This document shows, piece by piece, positions 16,602 to 24,655 of a stretch of 64,000 nucleotides of DNA (position 1 is its first letter; each line of letters begins with the position of its first letter). The stretch is taken from assembly GCF_014595885.1 (NCBI RefSeq), contig NZ_JABUKC010000001.1:496001-560000 (forward strand). The letters are read 5' to 3'. Below the pieces are notes generated by a model that saw only the letters and a program-made list of their open reading frames with translations, was not told where the DNA came from and ran no database searches. This DNA comes from Microcella alkalica (GTDB taxonomy: Bacteria > Actinomycetota > Actinomycetes > Actinomycetales > Microbacteriaceae). A program made the translations under genes and the position numbers.

Positions 16602-18050
16602 CTAGTGCGCGTCGGCCGCCGAGATCTCCGTGCGGTCGCCGCTCCACAGCGTGTGGAACGTGCCCTCGCGGTCGATGCGCCGGTAGGTGTGCGCGCCGAA
16701 GAAGTCGCGCTGGCCCTGCACGAGCGCGGCCGGCAGGCGGTCGGCGCGCAGGCCGTCGTAGTACGACAGCGACGACGCGAAGGTAGGGGTGGGGATGCCC
16801 GCGAGCGCCGCGCCCGAGACGACGCGACGCCACGACGGCAGCGCGCCGGCGACCGCGTCGGCGAAGTACGGCGCCGTGACGAGCGCGACGAGCTCGGGGT
16901 CGGCCGCGTACGCCTCGGTGATGCGGTTGAGGAACTGCGCGCGGATGATGCAGCCGGCACGCCAGATCTTCGCGATCTCGCCCTTCTTGATGTCCCAGTC
17001 GTACTGCTCCGCGCCGGCGACGATCGCGTCGAAGCCCTGGCTGTAGGCGATGATCTTCGAGGCGTAGAGCGCCCGGCGCACGTCTTCGACGAACGCGGCG
17101 CGGTCGTCCACCGTCCACTCCTGCGAGCCGGCCGGCAGGGTGCGCGCGGCGGCGCGCTGCGCGGGCTTCGACGAGAGCGAGCGGGCGAACACGGCCTCCG
17201 CGATGCCCGACACGGGCACGCCGAGGTCGAGCGCCGACTGCACCGTCCACGCGCCGGTGCCCTTGGCGCCGGCCTGGTCGAGGATGACGTCGACGAGCGG
17301 CTTGCCGGTCGTCGCATCCACCTGCTTCAGCACCTCGGCAGTGATCTCGATGAGGTAGCTCTCGAGCTCGCCGGTGTTCCACTCGGCGAAGATCTCCGCG
17401 ATCTCGGCAGGCGTCAGCCCGCCGACGCGGCGCAGCAGGTCGTAGGCCTCGGCGATGAGCTGCATGTCGGCGTACTCGATGCCGTTGTGGATCATCTTGA
17501 CGAAGTGCCCGGCGCCGTCGGTGCCGACGTGGGTGACGCACGGCTCGCCCTCGGCGACCGCGGCGATCGAGCGCAGGATCGGCCCGAGCGTCTGCCAGGC
17601 CTCCGCCGAGCCGCCGGGCATGATCGAGGGCCCCTTGAGGGCGCCCTCCTCGCCACCGGAGATGCCGGCGCCGACGAAGTTGATGCCCGTCTCACGCACC
17701 GCCTTCTCGCGGCGGATCGTGTCGGTGAACAGCGCGTTGCCGCCGTCGACGATGATGTCGCCCGGTTCGAAGACCTGCGTGAGCGCGTCGATGACGGCGT
17801 CGGTGCCGCGGCCGGCCTGCACCATGATGATCGCGGTGCGCGGCTTCTGCAGCGCGGCGGCGAACTCCTCGTAGGTCGAGGTCGCGATGAAGCCCGCCTC
17901 GGGGTGCTGCTCGATGAGCGTGGCGGTCTTCTCGTACGAGCGGTTGAAGATCGCCACGGTGTTGCCCTCGCGGCTGGCGAGGTTGCGGGCGAGGTTCGAG
18001 CCCATCACGGCGAGTCCGACGACGCCGATGTTGGCCTGGGGCTGGGTCAC
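16602..18050 (-). CDS. gnd: 6-phosphogluconate dehydrogenase, decarboxylating
   Basis: Oxidatively decarboxylates 6-phosphogluconate to ribulose-5-phosphate in the pentose phosphate pathway, making NADPH. The 482-residue length matches the long dimeric form. The Rossmann motif is VVGLAVMGSNLARN, the NADP-type NRS follows in AIFNRSYEK, and the substrate signature GAGISGGEEGALKGPSIMPGG and DGAGHFVKMIHNGIEYADMQ are intact. The start is GTG. The gene is divergent from gluconokinase, whose product makes its substrate. The shared 106-nt spacer is therefore a likely common control point. Confidence 0.96.
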   Translation of the reverse strand: MTQPQANIGVVGLAVMGSNLARNLASREGNTVAIFNRSYEKTATLIEQHPEAGFIATSTYEEFAAALQKPRTAIIMVQAGRGTDAVIDALTQVFEPGDIIVDGGNALFTDTIRREKAVRETGINFVGAGISGGEEGALKGPSIMPGGSAEAWQTLGPILRSIAAVAEGEPCVTHVGTDGAGHFVKMIHNGIEYADMQLIAEAYDLLRRVGGLTPAEIAEIFAEWNTGELESYLIEITAEVLKQVDATTGKPLVDVILDQAGAKGTGAWTVQSALDLGVPVSGIAEAVFARSLSSKPAQRAAARTLPAGSQEWTVDDRAAFVEDVRRALYASKIIAYSQGFDAIVAGAEQYDWDIKKGEIAKIWRAGCIIRAQFLNRITEAYAADPELVALVTAPYFADAVAGALPSWRRVVSGAALAGIPTPTFASSLSYYDGLRADRLPAALVQGQRDFFGAHTYRRIDREGTFHTLWSGDRTEISAADAH

Positions 18051-18156
18051 GGGTGACTCCTCGAGTGCGGGTCTTCGCGGCGCGCGAGCGTCACGAGCGG
18101 CAGGGTGGTGGTGGTCTCCAGCCTATTGCGCCGCCGCTGTCGATACCGTGGGGCGC

Positions 18157-18672
18157 ATGACCGCCCAGCCCTCGCTCGTGCTCATGGGCGTCTCGGGCGC
18201 CGGCAAGACCGTCGTCGGCCGCGATGCCGCGGCCCGCGCGGGCGTCGCCTTCCTCGACGCCGACGACCTCCACCCGGCCGCGAACGTGGCCAAGATGGCG
18301 TCGGGGCAGCCGCTGAACGACGCCGACCGGGCCCCCTGGCTGGATGCCGTGGGCGCCGCCCTGCGCGACCACCGCCCCTGCGTCATGGCCTGCAGCGCCC
18401 TCAAGCGCTCCTACCGCGCCCGACTGCGCGAGCTCGCCCCCGGCGCGCTCTTCGCTCTGCTCGAGGTGCCCCGCCCCGTGCTCGAGCAGCGCCTCGCGAG
18501 CCGCGAGGGCCACTACATGCCGCCGAGCCTGCTCGACTCGCAGCTGGCGACGCTCGAGAGCCCGGCGCCGGGCGAGCTCGTCACGGTGCTCGACGGCGAG
18601 GCGAGCATCCCCGAACTGGCGCAGCAGGTGGCTCACCTGCTGGCGTCGGCGGCGCGCCGCGATCTCGCGTAG
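18157..18672 (+). CDS. gntK: Gluconokinase
   Basis: Phosphorylates gluconate to 6-phosphogluconate with ATP. A 171-residue P-loop kinase with Walker A GVSGAGKT at residues 11-18, DADDLHPAANVAKMASGQPLN and the acceptor-site region ACSALKRSYRARLRE, then GHYMPPSLLDSQLATLE. TACCGT ends 7 nt before the ATG with no Shine-Dalgarno, which suggests a leaderless mRNA and sets the start; the frame is open upstream into the gnd spacer. Together with gnd it forms a gluconate shunt. No gluconate permease or GntR-type regulator lies within the window. Confidence 0.95.
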   Translation: MTAQPSLVLMGVSGAGKTVVGRDAAARAGVAFLDADDLHPAANVAKMASGQPLNDADRAPWLDAVGAALRDHRPCVMACSALKRSYRARLRELAPGALFALLEVPRPVLEQRLASREGHYMPPSLLDSQLATLESPAPGELVTVLDGEASIPELAQQVAHLLASAARRDLA

Positions 18673-18675
18673 ACT
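18670..18675 (+). promoter_or_regulatory. -10 box for the rplY leader, overlapping the gntK stop codon
   Basis: TAGACT. Its first three bases are the TAG stop of gntK. Transcription would begin near 18682 and give a leader of about 139 nt before rplY. Confidence 0.55.
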
Positions 18676-18681
18676 GGGCCG

Positions 18682-18820
18682 CTGAACTTCGGCGAGGAAG
18701 GGCTGTGGCCCTTCGTGATCGACGCGGTGGGCAAGGCCCAGGTCTTTCCTCACGCGATTGCGCGTTCGAGTTGAACATCCACGACCGGGCCGAGCGGCCC
18801 GCAGACACAAGGAGTCCGGC
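18682..18820 (+). promoter_or_regulatory. Structured 5' leader of rplY, candidate autoregulatory RNA
   Basis: Predicted transcript start to the rplY ATG. GAGGAA (18694-18699) can pair with TTCCTC (18746-18751) and enclose two hairpins, GGGC-TGTG-GCCC (18700-18711) and TGGGC-AAG-GCCCA (18728-18740), forming a three-way junction. A separate hairpin CGGGCC-GAGC-GGCCCG (18786-18801) lies just upstream of the AAGGAG ribosome-binding site. L25 binds 5S rRNA, so feedback binding to its own leader is possible but unproven. Confidence 0.45.
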
Positions 18821-19483
18821 ATGTCCGAGAACACCCACCTCTCCGCGGAGGTGCGCACGAGCTTCGGCAAGGGCGCTGCCCGCAAGATCCGTGCGACGAA
18901 CAAGATCCCCGCGGTCATCTACGGCCACGGCACCGAGCCCCGCCACGTGACCCTGCCCGGTCACGAGACGGCGCTGCTGCTGCGCAAGAAGAACGTCGTG
19001 CTCACGCTCGACATCGCCGGCGACGAGCAGCTCGCGCTCGTGAAGGACGTCCAGAAGGACCCGGTGCGTCAGCTCATCGAGCACATCGACCTCGTCGTCG
19101 TGCGCAAGGGCGAGAAGGTCGTCGTCGACGTGCCCGTGCACCTCGAGGGCGAGAGCTTCTCCGGCACGATCGCGATGCTCGAGCACACGACCGTCTCGGT
19201 CGAGGCCGAGGCCACGCACATCCCTGAGAACATCGTCGTCTCGATCGAGGGCGCCGAGGAGGGCACGCAGATCCACGCCGGCCAGCTCGAGCTGCCCAAG
19301 GGCACGACGCTCGTGACCGACCCCGAGGCGATCGTCGTCGTCGTGACGGTGCCGCAGCTCGACACGACCTCCGACGCCGACGGCTCGGCCGAGGCCGCCG
19401 ATGAGGCCGCTGAGGGCTCGGCCGAGGCCGAGGGCGACGCCGCGGAGGCCGCCGAGGGCGAGTCGGCCGAGACCGCCGAGTAG
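18821..19483 (+). CDS. rplY: 50S ribosomal protein L25, Ctc form
   Basis: A 5S rRNA-binding ribosomal protein of 220 residues. The N-terminal L25 domain is recognisable (EVRTSFGKGAARKIRATNKIPAVIYG) and is followed by the longer Ctc/TL5 beta domain (DVPVHLEGESFSG, THIPENIVVSIEGAEEGTQI, LPKGTTLVTDPE). The last 35 residues are a very acidic Ala/Glu/Asp tail. The ATG has AAGGAG about 7 nt upstream. pth follows after 41 nt; the rplY-pth pair is widely conserved in actinobacteria and both products act in translation. Confidence 0.96.
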   Translation: MSENTHLSAEVRTSFGKGAARKIRATNKIPAVIYGHGTEPRHVTLPGHETALLLRKKNVVLTLDIAGDEQLALVKDVQKDPVRQLIEHIDLVVVRKGEKVVVDVPVHLEGESFSGTIAMLEHTTVSVEAEATHIPENIVVSIEGAEEGTQIHAGQLELPKGTTLVTDPEAIVVVVTVPQLDTTSDADGSAEAADEAAEGSAEAEGDAAEAAEGESAETAE

Positions 19484-19524
19484 GCGCCATCTTCGGTCTC
19501 ACGAGGCGTCAGGCACCTCCGGCC

Positions 19525-20115
19525 GTGGCCGATCAGAACGTCTGGCTCGTAGCCGGGCTCGGGAACCCCGGGCCCGGCTACGCCGGCAATCGGCACAACG
19601 TCGGCCAGATGGTGCTCGACGAGCTCGCCACCCGACTGGGCGGGCGCTTCTCGCGCCACCGCTCCACCACGATGCTCGCCGAGGTGCGCACGCGCCCCGG
19701 CGGGCCGAAGCTCGTGCTCATCAAGCCGCTGAGCTACATGAACACCTCCGGCGGGCCGGTCTCGAGCGCCGCGAAGTACTTCGGCATCCCGCCCGAGCGC
19801 GTCATCGTGCTGCACGACGACCTCGACCTGCCGTTCGAGACCGTGAAGCTCAAGGCCGACGGCGGCCACGGCGGCCAGAACGGCGTGCGCGACATCATCA
19901 AGGCGCTCGGCACGCAGGAGTTCCCGCGCGTGCGCGTCGGCATCGGCCGCCCGCCCGGCCGGCAGGATGCCGCCGACTACGTGCTGAAAGATTTCGCCGC
20001 CGCCGAGCGGGCCCGCCTGCCGTTCGTGCTCGGCGACGCCGCCGACGCGGTCGAGCTGCTCGTCGAGCAGGGGCTGCTCGCGGCGCAGCAGAAGTTCCAC
20101 GCCCCGCGCGCGTAG
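19525..20115 (+). CDS. pth: Peptidyl-tRNA hydrolase
   Basis: Cleaves peptidyl-tRNA released from stalled ribosomes. The 196 residues include GLGNPGPGYAGNRHNVG with catalytic His24 and Asn14, KPLSYMNTSGGPV, LHDDLDLPFETVKLKADGGHGGQNGVRDI and RVRVGIGRPPGRQDAADYVL, all diagnostic of bacterial Pth. The start is GTG, with CACCTCCGGC before it and only weak ribosome-binding potential, so it probably depends on the upstream rplY transcript. Confidence 0.96.
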   Translation: MADQNVWLVAGLGNPGPGYAGNRHNVGQMVLDELATRLGGRFSRHRSTTMLAEVRTRPGGPKLVLIKPLSYMNTSGGPVSSAAKYFGIPPERVIVLHDDLDLPFETVKLKADGGHGGQNGVRDIIKALGTQEFPRVRVGIGRPPGRQDAADYVLKDFAAAERARLPFVLGDAADAVELLVEQGLLAAQQKFHAPRA

Positions 20116-20156
20116 CGGCGGCCGCACCCCGCGCCGCACCCCCAGCCCAGCGCGCG

Positions 20157-20162
20157 TACGCT
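20157..20162 (+). promoter_or_regulatory. -10 box of a probable leaderless mfd promoter
   Basis: TACGCT ending 8 nt before the GTG at 20171. It excludes the in-frame TTG at 20162 as a start. Confidence 0.5.
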
Positions 20163-20170
20163 TGTGCGAC

Positions 20171-23100
20171 GTGAGTCTCGAGCGGTTGATCCCGGCCCTG
20201 TCGCGCGCCCGCACACTGCAGGAGGCGCTCGAGCACAGCCGGGCATCCACCGATTTCTCGGTCGTCGAGGGCCTGCGCGCCCCGCTCGTCGCGAGCATCC
20301 TGCGCGCCGAGACCGGCCCGCGCTGCCTGCTCGCGATCACCGCGACGGGCCGCGAGTCCGAGGGCTTCATCGACGCGCTGCGCTGCCTGCTGCCCGAGGC
20401 GACGATCCTCGACCTGCCGGCGTGGGAGACCCTGCCGCACGAGCGTCTGAGCCCGAGCGCCGAGACCGTCGGCCGCCGCATCCGCACCCTGCGGGCGCTC
20501 GCGCAGTGGGCGGATGCCCCCTCCGCCCCGCTCGTCGTCGTCGCCTCGGTGCGCGCGGCGCTGCAACCGCTGCCCACGGGTCTGACGAGCATCGAGCCCG
20601 TCGTGCTCGCGGCCGGGCAGCGCGGGCACGAGCTCGCGCCGACCGTCGAGCGGCTCGTCGATCTCGCCTACGCGCGCGTCGACATGGTGACGCGCCGCGG
20701 CGAGTTCGCAGTGCGCGGCGGCATCCTCGACGTCTTCCCGGCGGTCGCCGAGCACCCGGTGCGCGTGGAGTTCTTCGGCGATGAGGTCGAGCAGCTGCGC
20801 GAGTTCTCGGTCGCTGACCAGCGCAGCCTGCCGACCGCCGTCGAGCGGGTCGAGCTGCCGCCGACGCGCGAGCTGCTGCTGACGCCGAGCGTGCAGCAGC
20901 GGGCGCGCGAGATGCAGCACGAGTTCCCGAGCCTCGCGCAGATGCTGGAAAAGATCGGCCAGGGCATCCCCGTCGAGGGCATGGAGAGCCTCGCGCCCGC
21001 CCTCGTCGACGAGCTCGTGCCGATCACCCACTACCTGCCCGAGGGCGCCGCGATCGCCGTGCTGAGCCCCGAGCGGGTGGCAACGCGCGCGGCCACGCTC
21101 GTCGAGACGAACCGCGAGTTCCTGAGCGCGGCGTGGCACGCGGCGACGGCGGGGGCCGAGGCGCCCATCGACCTCGACGCGGGCGACTTCCTCACGGTGA
21201 ACGGCCTGCGCGCAGCATCCGCCGGGCGCCCCTGGTTCACGATCAGCGCGTTCGACGCCGACGACCCGGAGGTCGTGCGCATCGACGCGGTCGAGCCGCC
21301 GAGCTTCGCCGGGCGCGCCGGGGGAGCGGTCGACCACGTCGTCGACCGCGTGCGCGACGGCTGGGCGATGGTCGTCGTCGCCGGCGGCATGGGCCTGCTC
21401 GAGCGCGCCGCGGACGTGCTCGCCGAGCAGCAGGTCGCCGCGCGCATCGTCGACGAGCTGCCCGACGCCCTCGAGCCCGGCGTCGTGCACCTCGTGCGCG
21501 GCACCGTCGAGCACGGCTTCGAGCTGCCGGAGCTGCGCCTCGGGCTGCTGAGCGAGACCGAGTTCTACGGCCGGTCGGTGGGCTACGACTCGCGCCAGCC
21601 GAAGAAGCTCGCGAGCCGCCGCAAGAACGTCGTCGACCCGCTGCAGCTGAAGACCGGTGACTTCGTCGTGCACGCCACGCACGGCATCGGGCGGTTCCTC
21701 GAGCTCGTGCAGCGCGAGGTGTCGACCGGCGGCGGGCGCAACGCGGTGAAGAGCACCCGCGAGTTCCTCGTCATCGAGTACGCGCCGTCGAAGCGCGGCT
21801 ACCCGGGCGACAAGCTCTACGTGCCCACCGACCAGCTCGACCTGCTCACCCGCTACGTCGGCGGCGAGGCCCCCCAGCTCAGCAAGATGGGCGGCAGCGA
21901 CTGGGCGGCGGCGAAGGGCCGGGCGCGCAAGGCGGTGCGCGACATCGCCGTCGAGCTCGTGAAGCTGTACTCGGCGCGCATGTCGAGCAAGGGCTACGCC
22001 TTCCCGCCCGACACCCCGTGGCAGCGCGAGCTGGAGGAGGCGTTCCCCTACGCCGAGACGCCCGACCAGCTGACCACCATCGAGGAGGTCAAGCGCGACA
22101 TGGAGTCGCCGATCCCCATGGATCGCCTGCTCGCCGGCGACGTCGGCTACGGCAAGACCGAGGTCGCCGTGCGCGCCGCGTTCAAAGCCGTGCAGGGCGG
22201 CAAGCAGGTGGCGATGATCGTGCCGACGACGCTGCTGGTGAAGCAGCACATGGAGACCTTCGCCGACCGCTTCGCCGGGTTCCCGGTGCACGTGCGCGCG
22301 CTCAGCCGCTTCCAGAGCGACAAGGAGGCGAAGGAGACGATCGAGGGCCTCGCCCGCGGCACGGTCGACGTCGTCATCGGCACCCACCGCATCCTGAGCC
22401 AGGGCGTGCAGTTCAAAGACCTCGGCCTCGTCATCATCGACGAGGAGCAGCGCTTCGGCGTCGAGCACAAGGACGCGCTGAAGAAGCTCAAGACCAACGT
22501 CGACGTGCTCGCGATGTCGGCCACGCCGATCCCGCGCACCCTCGAGATGGCCGTGACGGGCATCCGCGAGATGTCGACCCTGGCGACCCCGCCGGAGGAC
22601 CGCCACCCGATCCTGACCTTCGTCGGCCCGTACAGCGACAAGCAGGTGGCGGCGGCGATCCACCGCGAGCTGCTGCGCGAGGGGCAGGTGTTCTACGTGC
22701 ACAATCGCGTGTCGAGCATCCAGCGCGTCGCCAGCCACCTCGCCGAGCTCGTGCCCGAAGCGCGCATCGCCGTCGCCCACGGGCAGATGAGCGAGTCGAC
22801 GCTCGAGCAGGTCATGGTCGACTTCTGGGAGCGCCGCTTCGACGTGCTCGTCTCGACGACCATCATCGAGACCGGCCTCGACGTCGCCAACGCCAACACG
22901 CTCATCATCGACCGCGCCGACAAGTACGGCCTCAGCCAGCTGCACCAGCTGCGCGGGCGCGTCGGCCGCGGGCGCGAGCGGGCGTACGCGTACTTCCTCT
23001 ACGACGAGCTCAAGCCCCTCACCGAGACGGCGCACGACCGCCTGCAGACCCTCGCCGCGAACAGCGACCTCGGCGGCGGCATGGCGATCGCGATGAAAGA

Positions 23101-23722
23101 CCTCGAGATCCGCGGCGCCGGCAACCTGCTCGGCGCCGAGCAGGCGGGCCACATCGCCGGCGTCGGCTTCGACCTCTACCTGCGCATGATCGGCGAGGCG
23201 GTGAGCGCCTTCCGCGGCGACGCCGCCGACGAGCAGACCGAGCTGCGGCTCGAGCTGCCGGTCGACGCGCACATCCCCGAGGAGTTCATCGAATCGGAGC
23301 GCCTCCGCCTCGAGGCGTACCAGAAGCTGTCGGCGGCCGCCGGCCCCGCCAGCCCCGACGATGCGCTGGATGCCGTGCTCGACGAGCTCGCCGACCGCTA
23401 CGGCGACCCGCCGCAGCCGGTGCTCACGCTGCTCGCCGTCTCGCGCCTGCGCCGCCTCGCCCAGAGCCTCGGACTCAGCGACGTCGTCGTCATGGGCTCG
23501 AACCTGCGCGTCGTCGGGCGCGAGCTGCCCGACTCGCGGCAGCTGCGCCTGCAGCGCATGTACCCGGGCTCGAAGTACTTCGCCCAGCAGAGGGTCGCGA
23601 CGATGCCGCTGCCGAAGGATGCCAGCGACGACGACCTCATCGCCTGGGTGCGGCAGGTGCTCGAGAACCTCTACGTGGCCGAGCCGGCGGCGTCGGGGGC
23701 GGCGGCCTCGCCCTCGGCCTGA
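20171..23722 (+). CDS. mfd: Transcription-repair coupling factor
   Basis: Removes RNA polymerase stalled at DNA lesions and recruits UvrA. The 1183-residue protein has the UvrB-like N-terminal domains (LPAWETLPHERLSPSAETVGRR), the RNA-polymerase-interacting CarD-like domain (LKTGDFVVHATHGIGRF, EYAPSKRGYPGDKLYVP), and the RecG-like translocase with Walker A AGDVGYGKTEV, the DEEQ box IIDEEQRFGVEHKD, MSATPIPRT and QLRGRVGRGRERAYAY. The C-terminal TRCF domain (DAHIPEEFI) is complete. The start at GTG 20171 is favoured by the -10 box position. Its 3' end overlaps the convergent CPBP gene by 52 nt. Confidence 0.97.
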   Translation: MSLERLIPALSRARTLQEALEHSRASTDFSVVEGLRAPLVASILRAETGPRCLLAITATGRESEGFIDALRCLLPEATILDLPAWETLPHERLSPSAETVGRRIRTLRALAQWADAPSAPLVVVASVRAALQPLPTGLTSIEPVVLAAGQRGHELAPTVERLVDLAYARVDMVTRRGEFAVRGGILDVFPAVAEHPVRVEFFGDEVEQLREFSVADQRSLPTAVERVELPPTRELLLTPSVQQRAREMQHEFPSLAQMLEKIGQGIPVEGMESLAPALVDELVPITHYLPEGAAIAVLSPERVATRAATLVETNREFLSAAWHAATAGAEAPIDLDAGDFLTVNGLRAASAGRPWFTISAFDADDPEVVRIDAVEPPSFAGRAGGAVDHVVDRVRDGWAMVVVAGGMGLLERAADVLAEQQVAARIVDELPDALEPGVVHLVRGTVEHGFELPELRLGLLSETEFYGRSVGYDSRQPKKLASRRKNVVDPLQLKTGDFVVHATHGIGRFLELVQREVSTGGGRNAVKSTREFLVIEYAPSKRGYPGDKLYVPTDQLDLLTRYVGGEAPQLSKMGGSDWAAAKGRARKAVRDIAVELVKLYSARMSSKGYAFPPDTPWQRELEEAFPYAETPDQLTTIEEVKRDMESPIPMDRLLAGDVGYGKTEVAVRAAFKAVQGGKQVAMIVPTTLLVKQHMETFADRFAGFPVHVRALSRFQSDKEAKETIEGLARGTVDVVIGTHRILSQGVQFKDLGLVIIDEEQRFGVEHKDALKKLKTNVDVLAMSATPIPRTLEMAVTGIREMSTLATPPEDRHPILTFVGPYSDKQVAAAIHRELLREGQVFYVHNRVSSIQRVASHLAELVPEARIAVAHGQMSESTLEQVMVDFWERRFDVLVSTTIIETGLDVANANTLIIDRADKYGLSQLHQLRGRVGRGRERAYAYFLYDELKPLTETAHDRLQTLAANSDLGGGMAIAMKDLEIRGAGNLLGAEQAGHIAGVGFDLYLRMIGEAVSAFRGDAADEQTELRLELPVDAHIPEEFIESERLRLEAYQKLSAAAGPASPDDALDAVLDELADRYGDPPQPVLTLLAVSRLRRLAQSLGLSDVVVMGSNLRVVGRELPDSRQLRLQRMYPGSKYFAQQRVATMPLPKDASDDDLIAWVRQVLENLYVAEPAASGAAASPSA

Positions 23723-24531
23723 GGCTCGCGCAGCGACAGCCCGCGCAGCGGCGGCGGGAACCGCCGCGACCCGGGCACCCGGTGCACCTCGTACACGGCC
23801 ATCGGCACGACGACGAGTGTGCGCAGGTCGAGGGCGGCGTGCAGCGCGATGGCGACGACGATGCTGCCGCTCAGCACGTAGGCGGCCGTGAGCAGCAGCC
23901 CGACGACGAGCGTGCCAGCGACGCCCGCCGGACCCTGGTAGGCGTGCAGGGCCGCGAACAGCAGTGCGGCGAGCCCGAAGGCGCTGAGCGGCTCACCCGT
24001 CACGACGAACAGCAGCGCTGGCAGGCACAGCCGGAACAGCAGCTCCTCCACGACCCCCGCGTTGACCGCGAGGCCCGCCGCCCACCCGAGCTCGGGCCGG
24101 TTGCGCGGCAGCAGCGCCGCGATGTCGCCGATCATCACGACCCCGCCCTCGCGGCGAGCGGAGCGCACCCCCACGAGCGTGAGCGCCACGAGCGCGGCGA
24201 CGCCGAGCGCGAGGCCGAGCATCCCCGCCGGTGACGACAGCCAGCCGACGACCGCCGCGACCCACGGCACCGACCGGGCCGCGTCGAGAACCGGCTGCGT
24301 GAACGGATGCACGACCAGCGCCAGCAGCGCCGCCGAGCCGCCGAACACGACGATCGACTCGACGAGCCAGCGCCGCAGCAGTCGTTGCCGGCGCACCGTC
24401 GAGCGGTAGCGGCGGAACCGCGCGTACTCGCGGCGATCCTTGCGGGCCGCCCGCCACACGAGCACCGAGACGAGCCCCAGCGCGATCGCGAGCGCGACGA
24501 CGCGGCTCACGGGGTCGTCGGGGCTCAGCAC
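23671..24531 (-). CDS. CPBP family intramembrane metalloprotease (CAAX-type)
   Basis: A 286-residue membrane protein with about seven hydrophobic helices. The metalloprotease motifs are present: the glutamate pair in GVVEELLFRL, then FAALHAYQGPAG and the second-histidine helix VVAIALHAALDLRT. Such Abi/CPBP proteins cleave membrane substrates or provide self-immunity to peptides; no target is evident here. CAGGAT (minus strand 24543-24538) ends 6 nt before the GTG, so that GTG is taken as a leaderless start even though the frame is open upstream. The last 52 nt overlap the end of mfd on the other strand. Confidence 0.82.
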   Translation of the reverse strand: MLSPDDPVSRVVALAIALGLVSVLVWRAARKDRREYARFRRYRSTVRRQRLLRRWLVESIVVFGGSAALLALVVHPFTQPVLDAARSVPWVAAVVGWLSSPAGMLGLALGVAALVALTLVGVRSARREGGVVMIGDIAALLPRNRPELGWAAGLAVNAGVVEELLFRLCLPALLFVVTGEPLSAFGLAALLFAALHAYQGPAGVAGTLVVGLLLTAAYVLSGSIVVAIALHAALDLRTLVVVPMAVYEVHRVPGSRRFPPPLRGLSLREPQAEGEAAAPDAAGSAT

Positions 24532-24537
24532 GGGGCC

Positions 24538-24543
24538 ATCCTG
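24538..24543 (-). promoter_or_regulatory. -10 box of a probable leaderless CPBP-protease promoter
   Basis: CAGGAT on the minus strand, 6 nt before the GTG at 24531. It sets the start of that gene. Confidence 0.45.
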
Positions 24544-24655
24544 ACAGGGGCGGATGCGCGGCCGCCGAGGGGCCGCCTCCCAGACTGCGGTGCCAGAGTG
24601 ACGGGGCCGCGGCGCGGCCGGGGTCGAGCATCCGCGCGGCGCCGCACCACCGCGC

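Noticed and set aside
18671-18745. A longer stem in the rplY leader pairing AGACTGGGCC with GGCCCAGGTCT.
   Set aside because: The 5' half lies inside the predicted -10 box, so it is probably not transcribed; only structures downstream of about 18682 were kept.
19898-23272. Minus-strand frame of over 1100 codons opposite mfd.
   Set aside because: mfd is unmistakable on the plus strand; the opposite frame is compositionally biased and featureless.
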